64,000 nucleotides of DNA from Pseudomonas sp. ATCC 13867. Lineage in GTDB: Bacteria > Pseudomonadota > Gammaproteobacteria > Pseudomonadales > Pseudomonadaceae. The notes under the pieces were generated by a model that saw only the letters and a list, made by a program, of their open reading frames with translations, did no database searches and was not told the DNA's origin. Below are positions 19,494-30,660 of this stretch, in pieces (the first letter of the stretch is position 1; each line of letters begins with the position of its first letter). The DNA lies in assembly GCF_000349845.1 (NCBI RefSeq), contig NC_020829.1, forward strand, positions 2,487,001 through 2,551,000, written 5' to 3'. Made by a program: the position numbers and the translations under genes.

Positions 19494-20290
19494 CAGACTT
19501 GCTCCTGCCAGGCCGGTTTGCGTTTTTCCAGGAAGGCGCGCAGGCCTTCCTGCCCCTCGGGGCTGATGCGGATGCGGGCGATGGCCGCTTCGGTGTAGCG
19601 ACGCAGCTCGGGCTTGAGCTCGCCGGCGCCGATTTCATGGAACAGCGCCTTGCAGGCCACCAGCGCCGCCGGACTGTTGTTCAGCAGGTTGGCGATCCAG
19701 GCGTCGGCCTTCGCATCCAGCTCGGCGGCCGGGTAGTGCTCGTCCACCAGGCCCAGCTCGCGGGCGCGAATGCCGCTGAAACGCTCGGCGGTCATGGCGT
19801 AGCGGGTGGCGGCGCGCTGGCCGATGGCCTTGGTGACGAACGGGCCGATGGTGGCGGGGATCAGGCCGATGCGCACTTCGGACAGGCAGAACTGCGCGTC
19901 CTCGGCGGCCAGCGCCATGTCGCAGCAGGCCACCAGCCCGACGCCGCCGCCGAAGGCCGCGCCCTGGACGATAGCGAGGGTCGGTTTCTTCAACTGGTGC
20001 AGGTTGTAGAGCAGTTCGGCGAGCTGCTGGGCGTCGGCCAGGTTGCCCTGGTAGTCCAGTTGCACGGAATCCTGCATCCACGCCAGGTCCGCGCCGCCGC
20101 AGAAGTGCCGGCCACGGCCGCGCAGCACCACGAGGCGCACGCGCTCGTCGCTGGCCACGGCGTCCAGCGCCTGGATCAGCTCGGCAATGGTCCGGGCGTT
20201 GAATGCGTTGTTCTTTTCCGGGCGGTTCAGCCACAGGCTGGCGACGCCGCGAGGGTCAATGTCTAGCTCGATGTTCTGGAAGTCGGTCAT
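19493..20290 (-). CDS. liuC: methylglutaconyl-CoA hydratase
   Basis: Enoyl-CoA hydratase-family enzyme of 265 residues that hydrates 3-methylglutaconyl-CoA to HMG-CoA. The oxyanion-hole segments HFCGGADLAWMQ and AAFGGGVGLVACCDMALA are clear, followed by the catalytic region FCLSEVRIGLIPATIGPFV. The reading frame extends upstream into liuB. ATG 20290, ten bases after the liuB stop, matches family length. Name follows from the liu context. Confidence 0.94.
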   Translation of the reverse strand: MTDFQNIELDIDPRGVASLWLNRPEKNNAFNARTIAELIQALDAVASDERVRLVVLRGRGRHFCGGADLAWMQDSVQLDYQGNLADAQQLAELLYNLHQLKKPTLAIVQGAAFGGGVGLVACCDMALAAEDAQFCLSEVRIGLIPATIGPFVTKAIGQRAATRYAMTAERFSGIRARELGLVDEHYPAAELDAKADAWIANLLNNSPAALVACKALFHEIGAGELKPELRRYTEAAIARIRISPEGQEGLRAFLEKRKPAWQEQV

Positions 20291-20300
20291 GGCAGCGGCC

Positions 20301-21908
20301 TTACATGCGGAAGACGCCGAAGCGCGTGGCTTCGACAGGCGCGTTGAGCGAGGCGGAGAGGGCCAGGCCGAGCACGTCGCGGGTCTGTGCCGGGTCGATG
20401 ACACCGTCGTCCCACAGGCGCGCGCTGGAGTAGTAGGGGTGACCCTGGCGCTCGTACTGTTCGAGGATCGGCGCCTTGATCTTCGCCTCGTCCTCGGCGG
20501 ACAGCGCAGAGCCTGCGCGTTCGGCCTGCTCGCGCTTGACCTGGGCCAGCACGCCGGCGGCCTGTTCGCCACCCATCACGCCGATCCGCGCGTTGGGCCA
20601 CATCCACAGGAAGCGCGGGTCGTAGGCGCGGCCGCACATGCCGTAGTTACCGGCGCCGAAGCTGCCACCGATGATCACGGTGAACTTCGGCACCTGGGCG
20701 CAGGCCACGGCGGTGACCAGCTTGGCGCCGTGCTTGGCGATACCGCCGGCCTCGTACTTCTGGCCGACCATGAAGCCGGTGATGTTCTGCAGGAACACCA
20801 GCGGGATGCCGCGCTGGCAGGCCAGTTCGATGAAGTGCGCGCCTTTCTGCGCGGCTTCGGCGAAGAGAATGCCGTTGTTGGCGAGGATCGCCACCGGGTA
20901 GCCGTGCAGGTGGGCGAAGCCGCACACCAGGGTGGTGCCGAACAGCGCCTTGAACTCGTCGAATTCGCTGCCGTCGACCAGCCGCGCGATGATCTCGCGC
21001 ACGTCGAACGGCTGCTTGCTGTCCACCGGGATCACCCCGTACAGCTCGTCGCTGGCGTACAACGGGGCGCGAGGGACGCGGGTGTTGAGCTGGCCCTGCT
21101 TGGTCCAGTTGAGGTTGGCGATGCAGCGGCGGGCGATGGCCAGCGCGTGCTCGTCGTCCTCGGCGTAATGGTCGGCCACGCCGGAGGTCTTGCAGTGCAC
21201 GTCGGCGCCGCCCAGGTCCTCGGCGCTCACCACCTCACCGGTAGCGGCCTTCACCAGCGGCGGGCCGGCGAGGAAGATGGTGGCCTGGTTGCGCACCATG
21301 ATGGTCTCGTCGCTCATCGCCGGCACGTAGGCGCCGCCAGCGGTGCAGGAGCCCATCACCACGGCGATCTGCGGGATGCCCTGGGCGCTCATGTTGGCCT
21401 GGTTGAAGAAGATCCGGCCGAAGTGCTCGCGGTCGGGGAACACCTCGTCCTGGCGCGGCAGGTTGGCGCCGCCCGAGTCCACCAGGTAGATGCACGGCAG
21501 GCGGTTCTGCTGGGCGATGGTCTGGGCGCGCAGGTGCTTCTTCACGGTCAGCGGGTAGTAGCTGCCGCCTTTCACCGTGGCGTCGTTGCCGACGATCATG
21601 CATTCCACGCCTTCCACGCGGCCGATGCCGGCGACCACGCCGGCGGCGGCGACGTCTTCGCCGTACACGCCGTGGGCGGCGAGGGCGGAGACTTCGAGGA
21701 AGGGCGAGCCGGCGTCGAGCAGGCGGTTGATGCGCTCGCGCACCAGCAGCTTGCCGCGCGCGGTGTGCTTGGCCTGGGCGGCGGCGCCGCCGCCTTCGTG
21801 AACGCGGCCGAGGACGGCGCGCAGGTCCTGGACGTTCTCCAGCATGGTCGCGGCGTTGGCGGCGTATTCCGGGGAACGGGTGTTGAGTTGGGTGCCGAGG
21901 ATGGTCAT
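20301..21908 (-). CDS. liuB: methylcrotonyl-CoA carboxylase, carboxyltransferase beta subunit
   Basis: Carboxyltransferase subunit (535 residues) that moves the carboxyl group from biotin of LiuD to 3-methylcrotonyl-CoA. It has the two crotonase-like halves: N-terminal with [21 protein letters not shown] and [12 protein letters not shown], and C-terminal with [41 protein letters not shown] and [11 protein letters not shown]. All match the family. A REP pair lies in the gap behind liuA. Confidence 0.96.
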   Translation of the reverse strand: MTILGTQLNTRSPEYAANAATMLENVQDLRAVLGRVHEGGGAAAQAKHTARGKLLVRERINRLLDAGSPFLEVSALAAHGVYGEDVAAAGVVAGIGRVEGVECMIVGNDATVKGGSYYPLTVKKHLRAQTIAQQNRLPCIYLVDSGGANLPRQDEVFPDREHFGRIFFNQANMSAQGIPQIAVVMGSCTAGGAYVPAMSDETIMVRNQATIFLAGPPLVKAATGEVVSAEDLGGADVHCKTSGVADHYAEDDEHALAIARRCIANLNWTKQGQLNTRVPRAPLYASDELYGVIPVDSKQPFDVREIIARLVDGSEFDEFKALFGTTLVCGFAHLHGYPVAILANNGILFAEAAQKGAHFIELACQRGIPLVFLQNITGFMVGQKYEAGGIAKHGAKLVTAVACAQVPKFTVIIGGSFGAGNYGMCGRAYDPRFLWMWPNARIGVMGGEQAAGVLAQVKREQAERAGSALSAEDEAKIKAPILEQYERQGHPYYSSARLWDDGVIDPAQTRDVLGLALSASLNAPVEATRFGVFRM

Positions 21909-21935
21909 GGCGTCTCCACGAGCGGGATTCTTTTT

Positions 21936-21997
21936 GTAGGAGCGAGCTTGCTCGCGAAGCTCTGCGTGATGCGGTTCGCGAGCAAGCTCGCTCCTAC
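21936..21997. repeat. REP inverted pair between liuA and liuB
   Basis: Two canonical REP units facing each other with a 14-bp loop, inside the liu operon. Confidence 0.85.
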
Positions 21998-22017
21998 AAG
22001 GGCAAGGGCGTCAGTGT

Positions 22018-23181
22018 TCAGCGGGTCTCGTTGAACAGCTCGCGGCCGATCAGCATGCGGCGGATTTCGCTGGTGCCGGCGCCGATCTCGTAGAGCTTGG
22101 CGTCGCGCAGCAGGCGGCCGGTGGGGAACTCGTTGATGTAGCCGTTGCCGCCGAGGATCTGGATGGCGTCCAGGGCCATCTGGGTGGCGCGCTCGGCGGT
22201 GTAGAGGATCACCCCGGCGGCGTCCTTGCGAGTGGTCTCGCCACGGTCGCAGGCCTGGGCGACGGCATAGAGGTAGGCGCGGCTGGCGTTGAGCTGGGTG
22301 TACATGTCGGCGACCTTGCCCTGGATCAGCTGGAACTCGCCGATGCTCTGGCCGAACTGCTTGCGGTCGTGGATGTAGGGGACGATCACGTCCATGCAGG
22401 CCTGCATGATGCCGATCGGGCCGCCGGCGAGCACCACGCGCTCGTAGTCCAGGCCGCTCATCAGCACCTTCACGCCGCCGTTGACCGCGCCCAGCACGTT
22501 CTCTTCCGGCACTTCCACGTCATCGAAGAACAGCTCGCAGGTGTTCGAGCCGCGCATGCCCAGCTTGTCGAACTTGCTGCCACGGCTGAAGCCTTTCCAG
22601 TCGCGCTCGACGATGAACGCGGTGATGCCGTGGGCGCCTTTCTCCGGCTCGGTCTTGGCGTAGATCACGTAGGTGTTGGCGTCGGGGCCGTTGGTGATCC
22701 AGGTCTTGCTGCCGTTGAGGACGAAGCGGTCGCCGCGCTTCTCGGCGCGCAGCTTCATCGACACCACGTCGGAGCCGGCGTTGGGTTCGCTCATGGCCAG
22801 GGCGCCGATGTGCTCGCCGCTGATCAGCTTGGGCAGGTACTTGGCCTTCTGGGAGGCCGAGCCGTTGCGCTTGATCTGGTTGACGCACAGGTTGGAGTGC
22901 GCGCCGTAGGACAGGCCGACCGAAGCCGAACCCCGGCTGATCTCCTCGATGGCGATGACGTGGGCCAGGTAGCCCATGTTGGCGCCGCCATATTCCTCCG
23001 CGACGGTGATGCCGAGCAGGCCCATGTCGCCGAACTTCTTCCACATGTCCATGGGGAACAGGTTGTCGGCGTCGATCTGCGCGGCGCGCGGGGCGAGTTC
23101 GCTGGCGACGAAGCCCTGCACCTGCTCGCGCAGCATGTCGATGGTTTCGCCGAGGCCGAAATTGAGGGAGGGGTAGCTCAT
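22018..23181 (-). CDS. liuA: isovaleryl-CoA dehydrogenase
   Basis: FAD-dependent acyl-CoA dehydrogenase of 387 residues that oxidises isovaleryl-CoA to 3-methylcrotonyl-CoA. Signature segments [20 protein letters not shown] near 130 and the flavin-binding [23 protein letters not shown] near 345 are present. The isovaleryl-type catalytic glutamate is in [12 protein letters not shown] near 250. The C-terminus [18 protein letters not shown] is standard. It is the first enzyme gene behind liuR. Confidence 0.96.
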   Translation of the reverse strand: MSYPSLNFGLGETIDMLREQVQGFVASELAPRAAQIDADNLFPMDMWKKFGDMGLLGITVAEEYGGANMGYLAHVIAIEEISRGSASVGLSYGAHSNLCVNQIKRNGSASQKAKYLPKLISGEHIGALAMSEPNAGSDVVSMKLRAEKRGDRFVLNGSKTWITNGPDANTYVIYAKTEPEKGAHGITAFIVERDWKGFSRGSKFDKLGMRGSNTCELFFDDVEVPEENVLGAVNGGVKVLMSGLDYERVVLAGGPIGIMQACMDVIVPYIHDRKQFGQSIGEFQLIQGKVADMYTQLNASRAYLYAVAQACDRGETTRKDAAGVILYTAERATQMALDAIQILGGNGYINEFPTGRLLRDAKLYEIGAGTSEIRRMLIGRELFNETR

Positions 23182-23235
23182 GGGGTCACCTGTTGTACTT
23201 GTAATGGAGATGAAGGGGAGCGGGCAGGGCGGCGA

Positions 23236-23640
23236 TCAGCTCGGCACGCGCTGCTTGCGGGGTTTGTCGGTCTCGGCCATGGCCGCCAGGCAGCGCTCCT
23301 CGGCCGTGTCCAGTTCCAGTTTCATCTGCTCGATGTCGAGCAACTGCTGTTCCAGCTGCGCGCGGCGCGCGGTGATCTTGCCGAGGAAGGTCTGCAACTG
23401 CTTGGTGTTGCCGCTGCTGGGGTCGTAGAGGTCGATCAGCTCCTTGCACTCGGCCAGCGAGAAGCCGATGCGCTTGCCGCGCAGGATCAGCTTCAGGGCC
23501 ACCAGGTCCTTCGGGCTGTAGATGCGCTCCTGGCCACGGCGCTCGGGGCTGAGCATGCCCTGTTCCTCGTAGAAGCGGATGGCGCGGGTGGTGACGTCCA
23601 GTTCGCGGGCCAGCTCGGAGATGGTGTAGGTCGTGGGCAT
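23236..23640 (-). CDS. liuR: MerR-family regulator of the liu operon
   Basis: Regulator of 134 residues with an N-terminal MerR helix-turn-helix (YTISELARELDVTTRAIRFYEEQGML) followed by a dimerisation coiled coil. No metal-binding cysteine pair is seen, in line with an organic effector. A perfect 16-bp palindrome sits 28 bp before its start. In P. aeruginosa LiuR represses liuRABCDE; the same gene order is present here. Confidence 0.94.
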   Translation of the reverse strand: MPTTYTISELARELDVTTRAIRFYEEQGMLSPERRGQERIYSPKDLVALKLILRGKRIGFSLAECKELIDLYDPSSGNTKQLQTFLGKITARRAQLEQQLLDIEQMKLELDTAEERCLAAMAETDKPRKQRVPS

Positions 23641-23667
23641 GGGAATGTTCTTGCTCGGTCGTTTACC

Positions 23668-23683
23668 TTTACGTTAACGTAAA
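23668..23683. promoter_or_regulatory. LiuR operator palindrome
   Basis: TTTACGTTAACGTAAA is a perfect 16-bp palindrome just upstream of liuR, in the position and with the core (ACGTTAACGT) expected for LiuR binding. Probably overlaps the liuR promoter on the minus strand. Confidence 0.8.
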
Positions 23684-23758
23684 CCTGCCTTGGGTCACTG
23701 TCAATACAACTCGAAGGCGGCGCGAAAGGGAGTGGCATGGGGTGGTGGAGTAGCGGAG

Positions 23759-23774
23759 TGGCGCGAGAATTGCC
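23759..23774 (+). promoter_or_regulatory. sigma-54 promoter of the regulator-qhpFEG operon
   Basis: TGGCGCGAGAATTGCC fits the -24/-12 consensus TGGCACG-N4-TTGCW with one change; GG and GC are separated by exactly 10 bases. It lies 140 bp before the ATG of the sigma-54 activator gene, so that activator may switch on its own operon. No obvious upstream palindrome was found between it and liuR. The rest of the 273-bp gap to liuR shows no gene. Confidence 0.65.
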
Positions 23775-23913
23775 TCTCGCCTGGAGCTAACCTTTCCTAC
23801 CAGGGGCTTCCCCTTTACTGACGCTGCCGGGGGGTGTACACAGCCCTGACCAGCCTGCGAGTTCCATGCCCCCGACATCTAGAAAAGGGGCACGGAACCT
23901 ACCGGAGCGATGC

Positions 23914-25811
<1,898 letters not shown>

Positions 25812-25812
<1 letters not shown>

Positions 25813-27539
25813 TGTTCTTCACCCGCCTGATCGAGAGCGACGACCCGCAGGCGCTCAAGGCTTCGCTGCGCTGGCTGTACGGTTTCGTACGGCCGCACAA
25901 GATGGCCATTGCCGGCCTGCTCGGGTTGTCGTTCTGTGCCTCGATCCTGGTGCTGGCGCAGCCCTGGTTGACCAAGATGCTGATCGACGACGGCCTGCTG
26001 GCGAAGGACTTTCCGGTGCTGGTGATGGTCGCCAGCGCGATGATAGTCGTCGGCCTGGTCGGGACTGTGTTGTCCGGCCTGAACCGCTACCTGCACACGC
26101 GCCTGTCCGGGCGCATCCTGTTCTCCCTGCGCGACGCGCTGTACCGCCACCTGCAGACGCTCTCGCCGAGCTTCTTCGGCCGCCGCCGCATCGGTGACCT
26201 GATGTCCCGGTTGGACGGCGACGTCGCCGAGATCCAGCGCTTCGCCGTGGACTCGCTGTTCTCAGCCGTCTCCAGCGTGATCGGCCTGGTCGGCGCGCTG
26301 GTGCTGCTGCTCACCCTGTCCTGGAAACTCTCGCTGCTGGTCGCGCTGCTGATCCCGCTGGACGTGCTCTGGCTGCGCTGGATGCGGCGCAAGGTGGAGC
26401 GCGAGGCGCGCGGCCTGCGCGAGCGTTCGGCGGACCTGTCGTCGTTCTTCGTCGAGACGCTGCCGGCGATGAAATTCATCCAGTCCGCCGGCCAGCAATC
26501 CCGCGAATCCGGGCGCCTGGAAGGCCTGGGGCAGGGCTATCTCGGTCAACTGCTGCGCCTGCAACTCACCGAGTTCTTCACCCAGGCCGTGCCCGGCACG
26601 CTGATGTCGCTGTCCCGCGCCTGCGCCTTCCTGGTTGGCGGTTACTGGGTGGTGCAGGGCACCTGGCAGCTGGGGTCGCTGATCGCCTTTTCCACCTATC
26701 TGGGCATGGCCATCGGCCCGGTGCAGAGCCTGCTCGGCCTCTATGTCGCGCTGCAGCGCATGACCGTCAGCCTCGGCCGGGTGATGGAGCTGCGCGGCGA
26801 GGAAGCGACCATCGTTTCGCCCGCCGCGCCACGGCCGATGCCGGCGGTGGGCGAGCTGCGCCTGGAGAACCTGCACTACGCCTGGCCGGGGCGCGCTCAA
26901 GCGGTCCTGCAGGACGTGCAGGCGGTGATTCCGGCGGGCCTCAAGGTCGCCCTGAGCGGCCCGTCCGGGGTCGGCAAGAGCACCCTGATCGACCTGCTGC
27001 AACGCTTCTACGACCCCGATCAGGGGCGCATCCTGCTGGACGGTATCGACCTGCGCGAACTCGACCTGCACGCCCTGCGCCGGCGCGTGGCGGTGGTCAG
27101 TCAGGACATCGTGCTGTTCCGCGGCAGCCTCGCCGACAACCTGGCCTACAGCGCGCCCGAGTCGAGTCGCGAGGCCATCGACAGGGCCGCCCGCGCGGCA
27201 CAGCTGGACAGCCTGATCGCCAGCCTGCCCGAGGGCCTCGACAGCCCGCTGGGCGAGCGCGGCCAGCAGCTTTCCGGCGGGCAGAAACAGCGCATCGCCA
27301 TCGCTCGCGCGCTGCTGCAGGACCCGCTGATCCTGGTGCTCGACGAAGCCACCTCGCAGGTGGACGAAAGCACCGAGCGCGAGGTGATCGCGGCCATCGA
27401 CCGGCTGTTCGCCGGGCGCACGCGGCTGCTGATCAGCCACCGCACCTCGACCCTGGCCGCCGCCGATCTGCACCTGGAGTTGCAGGATGGACAGATGCGT
27501 GTGCGTGAGACGCAGCCGGTGCAGCACCATGAGGCCTGA
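25812..27539 (+). CDS. qhpF: ABC exporter, QhpF-like
   Basis: Half-size ABC exporter of 575 residues: membrane domain with about six helices (residues ~30-330), then an ATPase domain. Walker A is GPSGVGKSTLID, the signature is LSGGQKQRIAIARALL and Walker B is LILVLDEATSQVDE. Alone it could export many things. Its place next to a small subtilisin-like protease and a Trp-modifying-type flavoprotein matches QhpF, thought to export the matured gamma subunit of quinohemoprotein amine dehydrogenase. ATG overlaps the regulator stop; the 3' end overlaps the protease gene by 11 bp. Family certain, qhp role inferred from context. Confidence 0.8.
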
Positions 27540-28200
27540 GTTGCGGGTTGGGGTGGTCGATAGTGGTTTCGCCGATGCTCAATCCGCGAGCGTCAACGCT
27601 GCGCGGCGGTTCTTCCTGACTAACGACGGTCACTCTGACGGCGAGCCTGTGGCGGATGCCCTGGGCCACGGCAGCGTCGTCTGCGAAGCGATTCTTTCCC
27701 ATGCTCCCGAAGCTCGCCTGTGTGTCGCCCAGGTCTTCGATGAACGTGGCGTGACCAGCCCGCTGCAGATCGCCGCCGCGCTGCACTGGCTCGGCGAGCA
27801 GGGCGTGCGGCTGATCAACCTGAGCCTGGGCGTGCGCCAGGACCGGCCGATCCTGCGCGAAGCCGTGACGGAGCTGATCGAGGCCGGCGTACTGGTTTGC
27901 GCGTCCAGCCCGGCGCGGGGCGAGCCGGTGTTCCCGGCGAGCTACGCGGGGGTGATCCGGGTGACCGGCGATGCCCGTTGCGGCGAGGGCGAGTGGTCCT
28001 GGCTGGACAGCCCGCAGGCCGATTTCGGTGCGGCGGTGAAGGTGGGCGGGCGTTCCGGTGCGAGCCTGGGATGCGCGGCTTTCAGCGGGCATCTGGTGGA
28101 CTTGCTGCGCGAACGGCCGGAGTTGTCGAATGTGCAGCTCATCGATGTCATGCGTGAGCGGGCGGCTTTTTGTGGGATCGAGCGGAGGGTGGGGTTGTGA
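27529..28200 (+). CDS. qhpE: small subtilisin-like (S8) protease, QhpE-like
   Basis: Compact S8-family protein of 223 residues without signal peptide or prodomain, so probably cytoplasmic. The triad is readable: Asp11 in VGVVDSGF, His47 in LGHGSVV and Ser179 in GASLGCAAFSG. The usual oxyanion Asn motif (AAGN) reads CASSP here, so that Asn seems absent. The Pro after the catalytic Ser is also missing. This resembles the unusual QhpE protease that removes the leader of the QHNDH gamma subunit. ATG 27529 lies inside the end of the exporter gene; a longer start at 27487 is less likely. Confidence 0.78.
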   Translation: MRPELRVGVVDSGFADAQSASVNAARRFFLTNDGHSDGEPVADALGHGSVVCEAILSHAPEARLCVAQVFDERGVTSPLQIAAALHWLGEQGVRLINLSLGVRQDRPILREAVTELIEAGVLVCASSPARGEPVFPASYAGVIRVTGDARCGEGEWSWLDSPQADFGAAVKVGGRSGASLGCAAFSGHLVDLLRERPELSNVQLIDVMRERAAFCGIERRVGL

Positions 28201-29534
28201 GTGAGGGCTGCCGGGGCATGAGCGAGCTCCCCATCCTGATCCTCGGCGCCGGCCCCGCAGGAGCCGCCGTCGCCCTCGGCCTGCGCCGCCTCGGTCATCC
28301 CGTCATCGTCATCAGCGAGTGGCGCCGCTTCGCCGCCGTGGAAGGTGTGTCCCAGCGCGTGCTGGAAGGTCTGCGCAATTCCGGCCTGAACCACGCGCTG
28401 GAGTGCGCCGCGCCACCCTCGCAACGGCGCGTGCACTGGAACGGCGTGGAAAGCGCGCAGAACATCGAATGCATCCTCGACCGCCCGCGCTTCGATGCGG
28501 GGCTGCGCGAGGACCTGAAAGCGGCAGGTGTCGAGCTGATCGAAGCCCGGGTGCTGGCGGTGGTGGATGAGGGTACCGGCTGGCGTGCGAAGCTCGAGGG
28601 CGGGCGGGAAGTGCAGGGTGCCTTTCTGGTCGAGGCCCGAGGCCGGCAGGCGCCACTGAACCAGAAGGGCAGCAAGGCCCGGCGCGGCCCGGAAACCCTC
28701 AGCCTGCTCAATCGCTGGCAGGGCGCGTCCGGCCCGCTGGCGACGGCGGTGGAAAGCCTGGCCGATGGCTGGGCATGGATGGCGCGGCTGGAAGATGGCC
28801 GCTGCTACTGGCAGTGGACCCTGGATGTCGCCAGCAGCCGGCTGCCGCCACGCGAACAACTGCTGGATTACTGCCGCGAGCGCCGCGCCGCATCGAAGTT
28901 GGTCCGCCAGTTCTTCGGTGAGATCGAAGAGCGCGAGCTGGACCTGCACGCCCGCAGCAGCACGGCGATCCTCTGCCTGGAAGCCTGCGGCGACACCTGG
29001 ATTCGCGTGGGCGATGCGGCGATGGCGGTGGACCCGCTGTCCGGCAACGGTATCTTCCAGTCGCTGTCTTCGGCGTTGCAGGCGCCGCTGGTGATCAACA
29101 CCTTGCTGCGGGCGCCGGAGCGGGCGGAGTTGGCCAAGCGCTTCCATCAGCGGCGGGTCGAGCAGTTGTTCCTGCGTTTCGCCCGCGTCGGACGGGATTT
29201 CTATGCCAGCGAAGAGCGGTGGCTCGACCAGCCGTTCTGGCAGGCCCGCCGCGCCTGGCCTGACAAGCAGCCGAGCCACGCGCCGGCGGACTTCGCCAGC
29301 CTGCGCATCGAGCGCGCCCCCGTGCTCAAGGGCGAGTTCGTCGATGAGGCGGAAGTGGTGGTCAGCGTCGACCAGCCGCTGGGCATCTGGCACCTCGATG
29401 GGCTGGAGCTGGCGCCGTGGCTGCGACGGATTCGCGAGGAGCCCGAGGCCCAGGTGCTGGCCGATCTGCCACCGGAACGCCGCCGGGCGTTCCAGGGCTG
29501 GCTATTGGCGCAGGGCTATCGGCCGCAGTCGTAG
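28197..29534 (+). CDS. qhpG: FAD-dependent monooxygenase, QhpG-like
   Basis: Flavoprotein monooxygenase of about 445 residues. It has the dinucleotide motif LILGAGPAGAAVALGL at the N-terminus and the second FAD motif GDAAMAVDPLSGNGIFQSL near 280, as in tryptophan-halogenase/PHBH-like enzymes. QhpG of this type dihydroxylates a tryptophan in the gamma subunit on the way to the CTQ cofactor. A GTG at 28197 with GGAGGG seven bases upstream and a 4-bp overlap (GTGA) with the protease stop is preferred here. ATG 28218 is the alternative and has a weak ribosome site. Substrate assignment depends on gene context only. Confidence 0.78.
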   Translation: MSEGCRGMSELPILILGAGPAGAAVALGLRRLGHPVIVISEWRRFAAVEGVSQRVLEGLRNSGLNHALECAAPPSQRRVHWNGVESAQNIECILDRPRFDAGLREDLKAAGVELIEARVLAVVDEGTGWRAKLEGGREVQGAFLVEARGRQAPLNQKGSKARRGPETLSLLNRWQGASGPLATAVESLADGWAWMARLEDGRCYWQWTLDVASSRLPPREQLLDYCRERRAASKLVRQFFGEIEERELDLHARSSTAILCLEACGDTWIRVGDAAMAVDPLSGNGIFQSLSSALQAPLVINTLLRAPERAELAKRFHQRRVEQLFLRFARVGRDFYASEERWLDQPFWQARRAWPDKQPSHAPADFASLRIERAPVLKGEFVDEAEVVVSVDQPLGIWHLDGLELAPWLRRIREEPEAQVLADLPPERRRAFQGWLLAQGYRPQS

Positions 29535-29559
29535 GCACAAGCCCTAGGACTGGCTTTTC

Positions 29560-29638
29560 GTAGGAGCGAGCTTGCTCGCGAAGCAAGGTTCCCGGCGACG
29601 CTGGTGCCGGGCAGGTTCGCGAGCAAGCTCGCTCCTAC
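29560..29638. repeat. REP inverted pair after the qhpG-like gene
   Basis: Two canonical REP units facing each other, followed by a half unit GTAGGAGCAAC near 29657. The 323-bp gap to the GST gene holds only repeats. Confidence 0.85.
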
Positions 29639-29700
29639 AGTGACTGCGGGGCTTTTGTAGGAGCAACTGTCTTTTTCAGGGAGTTCCTCGCTGGACTTTC

Positions 29701-29834
29701 CCCCCTCACCCCAGCCCTCTCCCTCAGGGAGAGGGGGCAGTCCGTACCGGCTGACACCTAGGCTTCCTCCTGCACCGAACGGTTCCCTCTCCCGCTTGAG
29801 GAGCGGGGCGCGCAGCCAGGGTTAGGGTGAGGGG
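29701..29834. repeat. MITE-like repeat, inverted copy of 14221-14324
   Basis: About 134 bp beginning CCCCTCACCCCAGCCCTC and ending AGGGTTAGGGTGAGGGG, so the two ends are inverted. The inner blocks CCGGCTGAC and CTGCACCGAACGGTT are the reverse complement of blocks in 14221-14324. Non-coding. Confidence 0.7.
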
Positions 29835-29857
29835 CTCCTGATCTCGTAGGAAGCGGA

Positions 29858-30565
29858 TCAGTCGTCCTTGCCCAGACTGGCCGCCGTCTGCCCGAACAGG
29901 ATCTTCTTGCCTTCCTCGGTGACCGAGGGCCGCGACTGGAAGGGCTTGCCCTTCTCGTAGGCGCGCACGGTGGCGGGGCGGGTGGCGATGGTTTCGAACC
30001 AGCGCTTGAGGTGCGGGAAGTCGTCGAGGTCCTGCTGCTGGCGCTCCCACGGTACGACCCACGGGTAGCTGGCCATGTCGGCGATGCTGTAGTGCTCGCC
30101 GCCGAGGAAGGGCACCTTCTTCAGGCGCCGGTCCAGCACGCCGTACAGGCGGTTGGTCTCGTTGACGTAGCGCTGCATGGCGTAGGGCAGCTTCTCCGGC
30201 GCGTACTGCACGAAGTGGTGGTTCTGCCCGGCCATCGGGCCGAGGCCGCCGACCTGCCAGAACAGCCATTCCAGCACCGTCTTGCGTCCGCGCACGTCGC
30301 TGGGCAGGAACTGCCCGGTCTTTTCCGCGAGGTAGACGAGGATGGCGCCGGACTCGAACACCGTGATCGGCTCGCCGCCGTCGGTGGGCGCGGTGTCGAT
30401 GATCGCCGGCATGCGGTTGTTCGGCGAGAAGGCGAGGAAGTCAGGCTTGAACTGGTCGCCGGCGCTGATATCCACCGGGTGGATACGGTAGTCGAGGCCG
30501 GTTTCTTCCAGGAACAGGGTGATCTTGTGGCCGTTGGGGGTGGGCCAGTAATACAACTCGATCAT
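29858..30565 (-). CDS. glutathione S-transferase family protein (YfcG/YghU-like)
   Basis: Cytosolic GST-fold protein of 235 residues. The N-terminal thioredoxin-like domain begins MIELYYWPTPNGHKITLFLEETGLDYRI, with the TPNGHK motif typical of the Nu-class disulfide-bond oxidoreductases YfcG and YghU. FESGAILVYLAEK gives the glutathione-binding ES pair. The helical C-domain holds QNHHFVQYAPEK and SIADMASYPWV. The frame is open far upstream, but ATG 30565 with AAGGAGG begins the family domain. Gene sits 95 bp behind the aldehyde dehydrogenase in the same direction. Confidence 0.9.
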   Translation of the reverse strand: MIELYYWPTPNGHKITLFLEETGLDYRIHPVDISAGDQFKPDFLAFSPNNRMPAIIDTAPTDGGEPITVFESGAILVYLAEKTGQFLPSDVRGRKTVLEWLFWQVGGLGPMAGQNHHFVQYAPEKLPYAMQRYVNETNRLYGVLDRRLKKVPFLGGEHYSIADMASYPWVVPWERQQQDLDDFPHLKRWFETIATRPATVRAYEKGKPFQSRPSVTEEGKKILFGQTAASLGKDD

Positions 30566-30584
30566 GGAACCTCCTTGGGTGGGA

Positions 30585-30607
30585 CGCCCCGGCACGGCGC
30601 CGGGGCG
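30585..30607 (-). terminator. GC hairpin between aldehyde dehydrogenase and GST genes
   Basis: Inverted arms GCCCCGG (30586-30592) and CCGGGGC (30600-30606) form a strong stem in the 95-bp gap. There is no T-run on the minus strand, so it may be a pause or mRNA-stability hairpin rather than a true terminator. Confidence 0.35.
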
Positions 30608-30660
30608 TACAGCGCCCGCGCCGAGGAGAACGGCGTAGGGCGAGGCGCTGAGGATAAGCC

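Noticed and set aside
28170..28217. Upstream ATG at 28170 as start of the flavoprotein
   Set aside because: It would overlap the protease gene by 31 bases without a ribosome site; GTG 28197 or ATG 28218 fit the FAD motif better.
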